64,000 nt of DNA, from the NCBI GenBank assembly GCA_964562925.1, contig CAZLVF010000002.1, positions 1 to 64,000 of the forward strand, written 5' to 3'. The DNA is from CAVXDP01 sp964562925. Its GTDB lineage: Archaea; Thermoproteota; Bathyarchaeia; 40CM-2-53-6; CAVXDP01. Position 1 is the first letter of the stretch; each line of letters begins with the position of its first letter. Positions 17,278-26,903 of this stretch are shown here, in pieces. The notes beneath the pieces were generated by a model. The model was not told the origin of the DNA. It worked only from the letters and a program-made list of their open reading frames with translations, and made no database searches. Position numbers and translations under genes: made by a program.

Positions 17278-18131
17278 TGACAGTACAGATAGGGATACTC
17301 TGCGACCGTATCAGGCCTGACGAGAGGATGGTGATCGAAGCCGCCAAGAGGAAGAGCGTAGACTTTCGAGTTCATAACGTGGATGAGCTTTTCTTCGACA
17401 CAGTTAGAGATCCCGAGACGCAGTTCGAGAAGGTTATCTTACAGAGGGCGATGAGCTACTTCAAAAGCATGCATGTAACCGCTCTACTGGAGAATAATGG
17501 TATCCAAGTCGTAAACTCTTTCAACGCGGCGCTCATCTGTGGAAACAAACTCTTGACGTCCATAGCGTTATCGAAGGCTGGCGTTCCAACGCCGAAGACC
17601 GTTGTGGCTTTTACAGAGGATTCGGCGCTCAAGGCTCTTGAGAAGGTCGGGTACCCTGCGATATTGAAACCGGTCGTGGGAAGCTGGGGTAGGCTTATAG
17701 CACCTCTAAAGGACCTCGACTCGGCCAGAGCCATCCTAGAGTCGAGGGAGTACATGTTCCCTCTATACCAGGTCTTCTATATTCAAGAGATGATACAAGG
17801 CCTTCTACGTGACATAAGGTGCTTCGTAATAGGCGACCGTGCAGTGGCAGCTATCTACCGGTACTCCGCACCAGGCGAATGGAGAACGAACGTGGCTAGA
17901 GGAGGTAGGGCAGAGGTATGTCAGATAACGCCTGAACTCGAAGATCTGTGCGTGAAATCAGCAAAAGCGGTTGGTGGAGGGGCCTTCGGTGTCGATGTAA
18001 TGGAGAGTTCGAATGGACTCGTCGTTAACGAAGTGAATTACACTACAGAGTTCAAAGCCACGACTGAATCTACAGGTGTAGATATACCCGGAATGGTTCT
18101 AGACTACTTGGTTGATATGGCGAGGCGTTAG
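17277..18131 (+). CDS. lysX: LysW ligase LysX/ArgX (RimK-type ATP-grasp)
   Basis: A 284-residue ATP-grasp enzyme that couples the alpha-amino group of 2-aminoadipate (LysX) or glutamate (ArgX) to the LysW C-terminus. The ATP-grasp features are the KPVVGSWGRL loop, IQEMIQG, and the metal-binding end FGVDVMESSNGLVVNEVNYTTEFK. GTG start overlaps the lysW stop. In related archaea one enzyme may serve both pathways; only one copy lies here and a second copy could be elsewhere. Confidence 0.9.
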   Translation: MTVQIGILCDRIRPDERMVIEAAKRKSVDFRVHNVDELFFDTVRDPETQFEKVILQRAMSYFKSMHVTALLENNGIQVVNSFNAALICGNKLLTSIALSKAGVPTPKTVVAFTEDSALKALEKVGYPAILKPVVGSWGRLIAPLKDLDSARAILESREYMFPLYQVFYIQEMIQGLLRDIRCFVIGDRAVAAIYRYSAPGEWRTNVARGGRAEVCQITPELEDLCVKSAKAVGGGAFGVDVMESSNGLVVNEVNYTTEFKATTESTGVDIPGMVLDYLVDMARR

Positions 18132-18132
18132 A

Positions 18133-19185
18133 GTGAAAGCTGGAATAGTCGGCGGGTCCGGGTACATAGGTGGAGAACTACTACGGATACTCCTAGGCCA
18201 CCCTCAGGTGGAGCTCGCAACCGTAGTTTCACGCCAACATGTTGGAAAGTACGTTCATAAGGTCCATTCAAACCTGAGAGGCTATACCACCTTAAAGTTC
18301 TCTCCGCTTGACGTAGCTTACGTTGCGAGAACATGTGAGATCGTTTTTACAGCTACGCCACACGGCTCATCAAAAGACCTCGTTCCGAAACTCTTGGAAG
18401 CCAACTTGAAAGTAATTGATATGAGCGCCGATTTCCGCCTCAAGAACCCACATGACTACAAGACTTGGTATGGCTGGGAACATAATAACAGCCAACTCTT
18501 ACAGAAAGCTGTGTATGGTCTGCCGGAGCTGCACAGGGACGATATTAGCAAAGCGGATCTGATAGCCGTCCCGGGATGCATGGCCACTTCAACCATCCTA
18601 GGCCTCGCACCGCTAGTGAAAGACGATCTGATTGAAAAGGAGAGGATAGTCGTCGACCTGAAGGTAGGATCATCAGGTTCAGGATCGAAACCCTCGATCG
18701 CGTCACACCACGCTGAACGTTTCGGTGGTGTGAGGTCGTATAAGACTGTAGGTCATAGACATATAGCCGAGGTAGAGCAGGAGCTGAACAGACTTGACAA
18801 AGGACCGGTCAAGATCTCCTTCTCACCTCACGCCGTGAACATGGTTCGAGGAATCCTAGCGACCATCCACACATTCTCAACGAAGAAGATCGAAGCACCT
18901 CAAGTCTGGAAGAGTTATCGCTCGCTGTACAAGGGTGAACCCTTCATCCGATACGCTAAGGATCGCGAGGGACTCTATCGACTACCAGACCCCAAGATCG
19001 TCGTAGGATCTAACTTCTGCGATATCGGATTCGAACTGGACGAGCATGCGGATAGGCTAGTGATTCTGACAGCGATCGACAACCTAGTCAAAGGAGCGGC
19101 AGGCCAAGCAGTCCAATGCCTAAACATCGTATACAGGTTAGATGAGAGAACCGGGCTTCAAACTCCTGCGCTACATCCAGCGTGA
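18133..19185 (+). CDS. lysY: LysW-aminoadipyl/glutamyl phosphate reductase
   Basis: NADPH-dependent reductase of the ArgC/LysY family acting on the carrier-bound acyl phosphate. It has the Rossmann start GIVGGSGYIGGELLR, the catalytic cysteine in VPGCMATSTILGL and a conserved histidine near SFSPHAVNMVRGI. GTG at 18133 directly after the lysX stop gives the normal N-terminus; an upstream in-frame start at 18112 would add seven residues. Confidence 0.92.
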   Translation: MKAGIVGGSGYIGGELLRILLGHPQVELATVVSRQHVGKYVHKVHSNLRGYTTLKFSPLDVAYVARTCEIVFTATPHGSSKDLVPKLLEANLKVIDMSADFRLKNPHDYKTWYGWEHNNSQLLQKAVYGLPELHRDDISKADLIAVPGCMATSTILGLAPLVKDDLIEKERIVVDLKVGSSGSGSKPSIASHHAERFGGVRSYKTVGHRHIAEVEQELNRLDKGPVKISFSPHAVNMVRGILATIHTFSTKKIEAPQVWKSYRSLYKGEPFIRYAKDREGLYRLPDPKIVVGSNFCDIGFELDEHADRLVILTAIDNLVKGAAGQAVQCLNIVYRLDERTGLQTPALHPA

Positions 19186-20001
19186 ATGACGATGCTTACA
19201 GTTGTGAAGATGGGTGGCACCGTCCTAGAAGAGGGCCTGACAGAACCTTTCATACAAGACATCAAGCGATGCCTCTCCCAGACCAGCATAGTTCTAGTTC
19301 ACGGTGGAGGAAAGACAGTTACACAAGTCGCATCGAAGATAGGAAAGGAACAACAGTTCATAACCTCCCCGGAAGGCTTCAGGAGCCGCCACACAGACAA
19401 GGAGACTATGGAAATCTTCACAATGGTCATGGCTGGAAAGATCAACAAACACATCGTATCATCTCTCTTAGCACACGATATACCGGCTGTCGGTATCACG
19501 GGCATCGACGGAGCGCTTGTCAAGGCGAGCAGGAAGAAACAGCTTGTTGCGGTCGATGAAACAGGAAGGAAGAGACTTGTTGAAGGCGGTTACACGGGAA
19601 AGATTGAAGCGGTTGATGCCAAGCTCACACGGCTCCTTGTCGAGAATAGGTATGTACCAGTAGTCGCCCCGATCGCTATTGGAGAAGAGTTTGAAGAGTT
19701 GAACGTTGACGGCGACCGGATGGCCGCGCATATAGCTGGGAACTTGAAGGCTGAGAAACTCATTCTCATGACCGATGTGAAAGGACTAGTTCTTGATGGC
19801 AAACTCGTCTCACGACTCGCGTTGAAGGAAGCTGAGGCAAACCTTCAGAAGATTGGAAAGGGGATGATTACTAAGGTCCATGCGGCTGTCGAGGCTATTA
19901 GGCTAGGTGTCGGCGAGGTCGTCGTAACCTCGGGACTTGAGGATGCCTCTCTCTCGAGGTCTCTGCAGGGAGGTTCAGGTACAGTGATCGTCCGTGGATA
20001 G
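19186..20001 (+). CDS. lysZ: LysW-aminoadipate/glutamate kinase
   Basis: Amino-acid kinase fold protein (271 residues) of the ArgB/LysZ group that phosphorylates the carrier-bound side chain. Family signatures are VVKMGGTV, VHGGGKTVTQVA and the central nucleotide-binding LILMTDVKGLVLDG. It begins immediately after the lysY stop and overlaps lysJ, consistent with one operon. Confidence 0.92.
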   Translation: MTMLTVVKMGGTVLEEGLTEPFIQDIKRCLSQTSIVLVHGGGKTVTQVASKIGKEQQFITSPEGFRSRHTDKETMEIFTMVMAGKINKHIVSSLLAHDIPAVGITGIDGALVKASRKKQLVAVDETGRKRLVEGGYTGKIEAVDAKLTRLLVENRYVPVVAPIAIGEEFEELNVDGDRMAAHIAGNLKAEKLILMTDVKGLVLDGKLVSRLALKEAEANLQKIGKGMITKVHAAVEAIRLGVGEVVVTSGLEDASLSRSLQGGSGTVIVRG

Positions 20002-21093
20002 AGAGCAGATAATCCTCGCTGAACAGAACCTAATGGCAAATGTATACGCGAAACGTCCCGTGGTGATTGTGAAGGGAAAGGCGGACTTACTCTGGGATCA
20101 AAATGGCAAGGAGTACATAGACTGCACAGGAAGCTATGGATCGTGTGTTGTCGGATACTGCCATCCTAGAGTGGTTGAGGCCATCAAGAACCAGAGCGAG
20201 AAGCTTACCTCATGCCACGGATCCATGTACAACGATTCTCGATCTGAGCTACTCCAGAGAATTATTAGAATCACTCCTAAGAATCTTGAAAAAGTCTTCC
20301 TTTCAAATAGCGGCGCCGAAGCGGTTGAATGCGCTCTCAAGCTCGCGAGAAAGTNNNNNNNNNNNNNNNNNNNNNNNNNNNNNNNNNNNNNNNNNNNNNN
20401 NNNNNNNNNNNNNNNNNNNNNNNNNNNNNNNNNNNNNNNNNNNNNNNNNNNNNNAAGGTTCCGCCAGAAGGTTTTCTTAAGCAACTACGGGAGCTATGCG
20501 ATGAGAAGGAAATACTCCTGATTCTTGACGAGATCCAAACCGGGTTTGGAAGGACAGGAATGCTATTCGCTTTTCAACATTGGGACGTTGTACCAGACAT
20601 CACCTGTCTTGCAAAAGGCGTAGCTGGCGGGATCCCGATAGGCTTGACGCTTTCAAGAAATGACATCATGTCAAGCCTGAAGGTCGGAGAGCATTCAACC
20701 ACTTACGGTGGCAACCCCCTCGCTTGCGCCGCTGCAACCGCAAGCATCGAGGTTCTTGAAGAAGAGAACCTCCTCGAGAAGGCGCGTCTACAGGGAGACT
20801 ACTTTACCTCAAGACTGAATCAATTGAAGGACAAACACAAGGTCACAAGAGAGGTTAGGGGACTTGGACTTATGATAGGCGTGGAGACGCGTTTCGAAGT
20901 TCTAAACATTATCCTTGGATCGATAGAGCGAGGGGTCTTGATACTGGATGCCGGTAGGAACGTGCTACGCTTTCTGCCGCCACTTGTCATCACCCGCGAG
21001 CACATAGACAGAACCATACAAGTCTTGGACGAGGTTATCGGAGAGAAAGAGAGTGGAAGACTACCCAACAAGCCTCCTGAGAAAAATGCTTGA
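19994..21093 (+). CDS. lysJ: LysW-aminoadipate semialdehyde/ornithine aminotransferase, interrupted by gap
   Basis: Class III PLP-dependent aminotransferase (ArgD/LysJ). The N-terminal part (to 20354) shows GSYGSCVVGYCHPRVVEA and SNSGAEAVECALKLARK. The C-terminal part (from 20455) shows LILDEIQTGFGRTG with the PLP-contacting Asp and the lysine motif CLAKGVAGGIPIG. About 80-90 residues expected between these blocks are missing, so the 100-N gap stands for roughly 250 bases. GTG start overlaps the lysZ stop. The gene itself is probably intact in the organism. Confidence 0.9.
20355..20454. other. Assembly gap (100 N) inside lysJ
   Basis: Placeholder. Family length implies the real missing stretch is about 240-270 bases. 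Confidence 0.97.
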
Positions 21094-22159
21094 AGTATAC
21101 AGCCCATCAGGCCAGGAAGAAGAGCTATCCATGTTCCTCTTGGCCGAGGCTAAGAGACTTGATTTTCACTCGCGAAGAGACGATGCTGGAAATATAGTAG
21201 CGGAGTCTGGGCGAGGTTCACCCAGGGTTCTGTTATGCGGGCATATGGACACCGTTCCCGGAAATCTGGAGGTTAGGCTTGAGAAAGGGAAGATTCATGG
21301 ACGAGGCGCGGTAGATGCAAAATCATCCCTAGCAGCTATGATGGTGGGAGCCTCGAAAGTACGACGTGAGTTTCCTGGCAGAATCGTCTTGCTGGCGGTT
21401 GTTGACGAGGAGGGACGCGGAACCGGAATGAAGCATTTCATTCAAACAACCCCGTTGAGCTTCGACTACGCTGTTATCGGTGAACCGAGTAACACTGAGA
21501 ACATTGTGATCGGATACAAGGGCCTCCTACATCTCGAGTTGGAATGCAGCACAAAAACAGGTCACTCAGCGGCTCCATGGCGATCGGAGAACGCCATTGA
21601 TAAAGGGATAGAGATCTGGAACCTGCTGAAGAACGGATTCGCAGACTCAGTTGAGCATAGGTCTCTCTTCCACTCTGTGACGGGATGCCTCACCGGCATC
21701 AGAGGCGGAGACTCGGCCAACGTGATTCCTTCTAAATGTACACTCACTCTAGACGTGCGAGTACCGCCTGACCTGGCTTCAAGTCAAGTGCTGAATGATA
21801 TCAGGAAAACGGTCGGTTCCTACTTGAATGATAACCCAAGCGTCTCGATCGATCTCGACATAGTAGATCAGGTTGAGGGATGCCTGATGAACACCGACTC
21901 CATCATTGCCCAGTCATTTTCGTGGGCGATAAGAAGAGTCAGGAGGAAGAATCCAACTTTCCTCAAGAAGACTGGAACCTCTGACATGAACACTCTTGCG
22001 TCGAAAGCTAATGTTCCAATGATCGCTTACGGCCCGGGCGACTCCAGACTAGATCACACAGCTGAAGAAGAGATAGCGCTTGAGGACTATTTAGCAGCGA
22101 TCGAAGTCTACGAACAGGCTTTGAAGAGGCTGGCTGTTCTTCATAACAAGAGAGATTAG
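21053..22159 (+). CDS. lysK: LysW-lysine/ornithine hydrolase (M20 family)
   Basis: Zinc-dependent M20 peptidase-type hydrolase that releases lysine or ornithine from LysW, closing the pathway. Motifs: LCGHMDTVPG (metal His and Asp), GRGAVDAKSSLAAM, VDEEGRGTG (catalytic and metal Glu) and the final histidine in LDHTAEEEIAL. Its GTG start overlaps the end of lysJ by about 40 bases. Last gene of the lysW-X-Y-Z-J-K operon. Confidence 0.92.
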   Translation: MEDYPTSLLRKMLEVYSPSGQEEELSMFLLAEAKRLDFHSRRDDAGNIVAESGRGSPRVLLCGHMDTVPGNLEVRLEKGKIHGRGAVDAKSSLAAMMVGASKVRREFPGRIVLLAVVDEEGRGTGMKHFIQTTPLSFDYAVIGEPSNTENIVIGYKGLLHLELECSTKTGHSAAPWRSENAIDKGIEIWNLLKNGFADSVEHRSLFHSVTGCLTGIRGGDSANVIPSKCTLTLDVRVPPDLASSQVLNDIRKTVGSYLNDNPSVSIDLDIVDQVEGCLMNTDSIIAQSFSWAIRRVRRKNPTFLKKTGTSDMNTLASKANVPMIAYGPGDSRLDHTAEEEIALEDYLAAIEVYEQALKRLAVLHNKRD

Positions 22160-22184
22160 CTTTCATCTTGAGAAGGCACTCAGG

Positions 22185-23624
22185 TTAGGTAGCTCGAGCG
22201 TATAGAAGCTCTTCTGGCGGCGCTATCTTGTTCCAGGCCTCAAGATTCTTTATGCATCCGACATCTGGAGCGGTGAAGTCTTGGAAGTAGCCTAGGCAGC
22301 GAGCTCTACAACCTCCACAGATGTTGTTGTATTCGCAGTTCTTGCAGCTTCCTTTCAGACCTGTTCGAAGTTGGAAATCCTTGAAGATCTTCGTCGTATG
22401 CCAGATTTCAGAGAAGGGCTTCTGTCTCACGTTTCCCACAACCAACTGCGGTATGAAGACACAGGGTGTAACATCGCCGTTAGGCTCTATCGCGCAGTAC
22501 AGCCTTCCCGCGCCACATCCACCAATAAACCCTGCAAGGGCCTTAAGCCCCCAATTTCGGTTCTGACCTATATAGAAGTGAGTAGGCGCGACAGCGCCTC
22601 CGAAGGACTCTTGGAATACCACACGCGCAAACTGGGGCGCGGTAGAAAGCACTTCAATACCAGATGTCTGGGATTTCTCGTAAAGAAGCCTTAGTAGTCT
22701 CTCCCTCTGTCGAGGCGAGAGGTCTAAACTGGTAATGTCCTTTCCTCTACCGGTTGGTATGAAGTTGAAGTGAGTAAACCTGCTCACGCCGAGCTTCTTT
22801 GATAGTTCTATCAAGGCCGGTACGTCTTCAACGTTCAGACGCGTCACCGTGGTCGCTATCACAGTGAAGATCCCACCCTTTGCGGAGTTAGCAATTCCGT
22901 CGACAGTCCGCTTCCAAGCTCCAGTGACGCCTCTAAAGCTATCATGAACTTCAGGTTTGGTTGAATCCAAGCTCACTTCCACGTACCCAACGCCGACATC
23001 TTTCAATCGCTTCACCATTTGCGGAGTAAGCAGTACCCCGTTCGTGGCAACTGAAACGTAGAGGTCTCTCTCACGTGCTCTACGAGCGGTAGGGAAGAAG
23101 TCTCGGTGCGTCAAAGGCTCTCCACCTGAAAAGGCGATCGCGACAACTCCTGCAGAGGCCAACTCATCCACCAGACGCAGCTTCTCTTTCAGAGAAAGCT
23201 CATCCTTGGAGGCGAACCCGGCCTGCTGATAGCAGTGTCTACATCGCAGATTGCACATGTTTGTGAGGTTCCAAACAACCAAGAAGGGGGAATTCAGGAG
23301 CTGAGGCTTCGTGACGCCATATGCTGCTATACCCTTCAACACGGTTGCAACACCACGCCGCGTGACAGGGTCTTGAAGATACTTGGCCAAAGCAGCAGGT
23401 TTAACCGAGAATATCCAGCAGATCGTGTCCAAGACTATTCGAAGCATCCTCGCGTATACACGATCGCCAATTCTTTTTGGAACCGTTCCACACGCAAAGG
23501 ATTCAAGCGCCTTATCGAGTCTGCTAGTGCCTTCTGAAAAGCTTCGCATCCCAGTTTTAAGTATGGCACGAGAAAGAGGGTTGCCCATACCATACCTGAT
23601 CGCTTTCAATGTGTCGACTATCAT
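22185..23624 (-). CDS. Radical SAM enzyme with SPASM domain
   Basis: A 479-residue radical SAM protein. The cluster-binding motif CxxxCxxC is CNLRCRHC near residue 128. The C-terminal SPASM region has cysteines CGAGRLYC..., CVFI and CKNCEYNNICGGCRARC for one or two auxiliary [4Fe-4S] clusters. Relatives include PqqE, peptide-maturing enzymes and the heme-pathway enzymes AhbC/AhbD. About 110 residues precede the radical SAM core. No substrate peptide or heme gene is adjacent, so the reaction cannot be named. Confidence 0.85.
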   Translation of the reverse strand: MIVDTLKAIRYGMGNPLSRAILKTGMRSFSEGTSRLDKALESFACGTVPKRIGDRVYARMLRIVLDTICWIFSVKPAALAKYLQDPVTRRGVATVLKGIAAYGVTKPQLLNSPFLVVWNLTNMCNLRCRHCYQQAGFASKDELSLKEKLRLVDELASAGVVAIAFSGGEPLTHRDFFPTARRARERDLYVSVATNGVLLTPQMVKRLKDVGVGYVEVSLDSTKPEVHDSFRGVTGAWKRTVDGIANSAKGGIFTVIATTVTRLNVEDVPALIELSKKLGVSRFTHFNFIPTGRGKDITSLDLSPRQRERLLRLLYEKSQTSGIEVLSTAPQFARVVFQESFGGAVAPTHFYIGQNRNWGLKALAGFIGGCGAGRLYCAIEPNGDVTPCVFIPQLVVGNVRQKPFSEIWHTTKIFKDFQLRTGLKGSCKNCEYNNICGGCRARCLGYFQDFTAPDVGCIKNLEAWNKIAPPEELLYARAT

Positions 23625-23876
23625 TTAACTCGCCTTTCAGAATCGGACACATTATCTGGCAATCTGGCGCATTTAGCTCTGAATTGCAGGCCGTTGATTA
23701 TATAATTGACGGTGATTTAGATCGAAAGGTCGCCGTGCTGAGCGTGTCCTAGTCCGACCAGCGTGCGATCAGGAAAACTCGTCGCTGATTTCTCTCTAAT
23801 TAATCGTCCTACCCAACGTGTATAGAAAGGGCTCTCTCAGCTCTATACTCTTGTTAGGGCAAATCTCATGACAGCA

Positions 23877-23976
23877 NNNNNNNNNNNNNNNNNNNNNNNN
23901 NNNNNNNNNNNNNNNNNNNNNNNNNNNNNNNNNNNNNNNNNNNNNNNNNNNNNNNNNNNNNNNNNNNNNNNNNNNN
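23877..23976. other. Assembly gap (100 N) cutting the DUF362 gene
   Basis: Placeholder. It removes the C-terminus of the DUF362 protein; sequence to the left (23640-23876) shows no coding frame I can connect to it. Confidence 0.97.
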
Positions 23977-24744
23977 CGGGATCATCTTTGGATCTACACC
24001 AACCGCTTCGGCAAGAAGAATGTCAATCACTAGGGCGTTCTCGCTTGCAAGGATGAGCCCTAGCTCTCTCGGGCGGCCTGAGGCAGGTCCATCTCCATCC
24101 ATGCCTAGGACCGCATCGACAACCGTTAGGCACGGATTAACATGTGAAGAAATGTCAATCAGCATCTCAGAGAAGTTTTGAACGTTTCTCAGTTTTGCAT
24201 GATATCCTGTCTTCGTTCTTCCGGGTACAACGCCAAAAAGGTTCTTCACAGCGGCTGTAAGGTAGGTGAACTCATGCGTCTTAAACTTTGGAAGATTGAC
24301 TACAGCGTCAGCGTCGAGGATTGGTTTGATGATTTCTAGTCTTTTTAGAAGTTTTCCTTTGGGAAAAGATACGATCTCAAAGCTTGTGTCATAGTTCAGT
24401 CTCGCGCCGGTTCTCTCAGCCACATCGATCATTCCAGTCGTCTGATAGATGTCCCTTAGAGTTGACGCAGTGTATCTGGTTCCACCTCCTGGACTATCAA
24501 CGATGACAGCTTCCGCTCCAACTTTCTTAACCATTCTAGCCACAGTAGCGACTATCGAGGGGTGTGTTGTGATCGCTTTGCTCGGTCTTGCGGCGCAGAG
24601 CAGATTTACCTTCAGTGCAACTCTCATACCAGGCTTGACAAACCTATCCATTCCGCCAATTCGTTCGAGACATTTTGCAACGGATTCGGAGACCTTGGAG
24701 TCATTGTAGTTGCCACACTTAACGACCGAGACCGGGATACCCAT
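23977..24744 (-). CDS. DUF362-domain protein, 3' end lost in gap
   Basis: The first 256 residues of a DUF362 protein: KPGMRVALKVNLL, VDSPGGGTRYTAS, DAVVNLPKFKTHEFT and VVDAVLGMDGDGP are all family features. Many members carry a C-terminal double-cluster ferredoxin domain that would lie in the missing sequence. Function is not established; members are thought to act with iron-sulfur chemistry. It is divergent from the porGDAB operon, 131 bp away, which also depends on ferredoxin. Confidence 0.82.
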
Positions 24745-24875
24745 CGATTTCTAACTCACCGCTCTTGGAGACGACGTAGTTCTCAAAGGTGGTTTCCCAT
24801 AGGTCTGTGCTTGGAACTCTTCCACGTAGGAGTTTAAGTTTGCGGGCGGCTCGTATTTACCCAGAAGTGTGAATC

Positions 24876-25451
24876 TTGCTGAAACAGTTTCGCTTTCACG
24901 GTAGAGGGGGACAGGGCGCCGTGATTGGAGCAGAGCTTTTGGCGAAGGCGGCTTTCCTTGAGGGTAAATGGAGCCAAGCCTTTCCATTCTTTGGCGCGGA
25001 GCGCAGAGGAGCTCCAGTTAAGGCTTTTACACGGGTATCGGATCATGAGATCCTCTCTCGCAGCCAGATCTACGACCCAGATTACGTGATAGTGCTCGAC
25101 TGTAAACTCTTGGAAACAATCAATGTGCTCGAGGGGCTGAAGCCAGATGGTATGATCATAATCAACACAAGAAAGAGACCTGAAGACGCAGGCCTCAACT
25201 TCAAAGTGGCAACGGTGAACGCCACCGACATCGCTTTGAAGCTTGACCTACTTGTGGCAGGCCTACCTGTTGTGAATACGGCAATGCTCGGAGCCATAGC
25301 GAAGGCTACAGGGGAGGTTTCCATCGATTCGATCTGCAAGGTGATCCTCGATGAATGGCCTAGAAGAGCTGGCGAGGTAAATGTTGAATCTGCAAAGATG
25401 GCTTACGAAGGTACCGTCCTCGGCAATGCCGTAAAGGTGACCACAGATTGA
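24876..25451 (+). CDS. porG: Pyruvate:ferredoxin oxidoreductase gamma subunit
   Basis: A 191-residue gamma subunit of the four-subunit pyruvate (or 2-oxoacid) ferredoxin oxidoreductase. It opens with FRFHGRGGQGAVIGAELLAKAA, the diagnostic family motif, and contains RGAPVKAFTRVSD. TTG start at 24876. First gene of the tightly packed porGDAB operon; it overlaps porD by 4 bp. Confidence 0.93.
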   Translation: MLKQFRFHGRGGQGAVIGAELLAKAAFLEGKWSQAFPFFGAERRGAPVKAFTRVSDHEILSRSQIYDPDYVIVLDCKLLETINVLEGLKPDGMIIINTRKRPEDAGLNFKVATVNATDIALKLDLLVAGLPVVNTAMLGAIAKATGEVSIDSICKVILDEWPRRAGEVNVESAKMAYEGTVLGNAVKVTTD

Positions 25452-25735
25452 ATCAGGAACAACAGGGATCCCGAGCAGCCTTAAGCTCTCTCCCTGTGAC
25501 GAAGCCGAAGAAAGGAGCGGCGGGAAAGACTGGAACATGGAGGGTCTTGAGACCTGTCATCGACAAGAGTAAATGTACGCGTTGTCTCCTCTGTTGGGTC
25601 TATTGTCCAGAGGGAAGTATCGAACGCACCTTCAACGATGATATCGAGTTAAGCCTTGACTACTGCAAGGGATGCGGGATCTGCGCTCGTGAATGTAGAC
25701 TAGAGGCGATAACTATGCGCAGGGAAGAGGCCTAG
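25448..25735 (+). CDS. porD: Pyruvate:ferredoxin oxidoreductase delta subunit (2[4Fe-4S] ferredoxin)
   Basis: A 95-residue ferredoxin-like subunit with two CxxCxxCxxxC clusters (CTRCLLCWVYCPEG and CKGCGICARECR). It carries electrons between the catalytic beta subunit and soluble ferredoxin. Its start overlaps porG and its stop abuts porA. Confidence 0.93.
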   Translation: MNQEQQGSRAALSSLPVTKPKKGAAGKTGTWRVLRPVIDKSKCTRCLLCWVYCPEGSIERTFNDDIELSLDYCKGCGICARECRLEAITMRREEA

Positions 25736-26902
25736 ATGTCCACCTACATACTGGACACTGGAAATCATATGGTTGGATACGCAGTTCGAGCCACAAGGGT
25801 CCAAGTAATAGCTGCATATCCCATCACCCCTCAGACGCCCATCGTGGAACAGCTTGCGACGATGACTGAAACGGCAAAGCTGAAAGCCAAGTATATCTGT
25901 GTTGAATCTGAACATAGCGCGTTGGCGGCTTGTGTAGGAGCCGCCTACGTTGGAGCTAGAACTTTCACGGCGACATCTTCTCACGGGCTCGCCTACATGC
26001 ATGAGATGCTTCATTGGACGAGCGGTTCCAGGCTGCCTGTCGTGATGGCCGTTGTTAACAGAGCCTTAGGTCCACCTTGGAATATATGGGTGGATCACAC
26101 AGACTCTCTGTCCCAAAGAGATACGGGTTGGATTCAAATCTACTGTGCGTCGAACCAAGAGATTTTTGACAGCATAATCCAGTGTTATCGCGCGTGTGAG
26201 TCACAGGATCTCTCTCTACCAGCCATGGTCTGCCTTGAGGGCGTCAACCTCTCGCATACACTTATGCCAGCGGTGCTGCCCGAGCAGCATGAAGTAGATG
26301 CGTTCCTTCCACCGTACAAGCCTCTCTGGAAACTTGATCCTGAAGATCCTGGGTCGGCTGCGAACATATTCGCACCGGAAAAGTACATGAAACTCAGAGA
26401 AAATCTACAGCAGGCCATGGATACCGCCAAAAGAGGGCTATCGAATGTTGCCAGAGAATACTCCCATCACTTTGGCCTGCCACACCTTGGAGGAATGGTT
26501 GAGAGGTACAGGTGTGAGGATGCTGAAGTTGTTGTTTTGGCCTTAGGTGCTCTTGCAAGCGAGGTCAAGGTTGCGGTTGACCAGCTTAGAATGCAAGGCC
26601 ATAAGGTTGGACTGATGAGGGTAAGGGTCTTCCGACCCTTTCCAACAGACGAGGTGAGAGAGCTTGCCAAGACTGCAAGGTCCATAGTCGTATTTGACAG
26701 AGATATCAGCGCAGGAATGGAAGGCATCCTCTTCACAGAAGTGAAAGCTGCGCTGTTCAGCTCGCCTGAAAAACCTCAAGTCGCGGGTTTCATAGTCGGC
26801 CTTGGAGGAGTCGACGTTCCAGGCTTCCAGATAGCTGGCCTAGTAGAGAAGTGTCTAGAAGAGAAGGTCCAAGGAAACGTAATCTGGGTTACGGGTGTGT
26901 AA
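25736..26902 (+). CDS. porA: Pyruvate:ferredoxin oxidoreductase alpha subunit
   Basis: A 388-residue alpha subunit: VIAAYPITPQTPIVEQLA at the N-terminus, ESEHSALAACVGAAYVGARTFTATSSHGL, and the C-terminal transketolase-like domain with MRVRVFRPFP. Together with PorB it binds thiamine diphosphate and oxidises pyruvate to acetyl-CoA, reducing ferredoxin. Pyruvate rather than another 2-oxoacid is inferred from subunit layout and motifs. Confidence 0.93.
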   Translation: MSTYILDTGNHMVGYAVRATRVQVIAAYPITPQTPIVEQLATMTETAKLKAKYICVESEHSALAACVGAAYVGARTFTATSSHGLAYMHEMLHWTSGSRLPVVMAVVNRALGPPWNIWVDHTDSLSQRDTGWIQIYCASNQEIFDSIIQCYRACESQDLSLPAMVCLEGVNLSHTLMPAVLPEQHEVDAFLPPYKPLWKLDPEDPGSAANIFAPEKYMKLRENLQQAMDTAKRGLSNVAREYSHHFGLPHLGGMVERYRCEDAEVVVLALGALASEVKVAVDQLRMQGHKVGLMRVRVFRPFPTDEVRELAKTARSIVVFDRDISAGMEGILFTEVKAALFSSPEKPQVAGFIVGLGGVDVPGFQIAGLVEKCLEEKVQGNVIWVTGV

Positions 26903-26903
26903 C

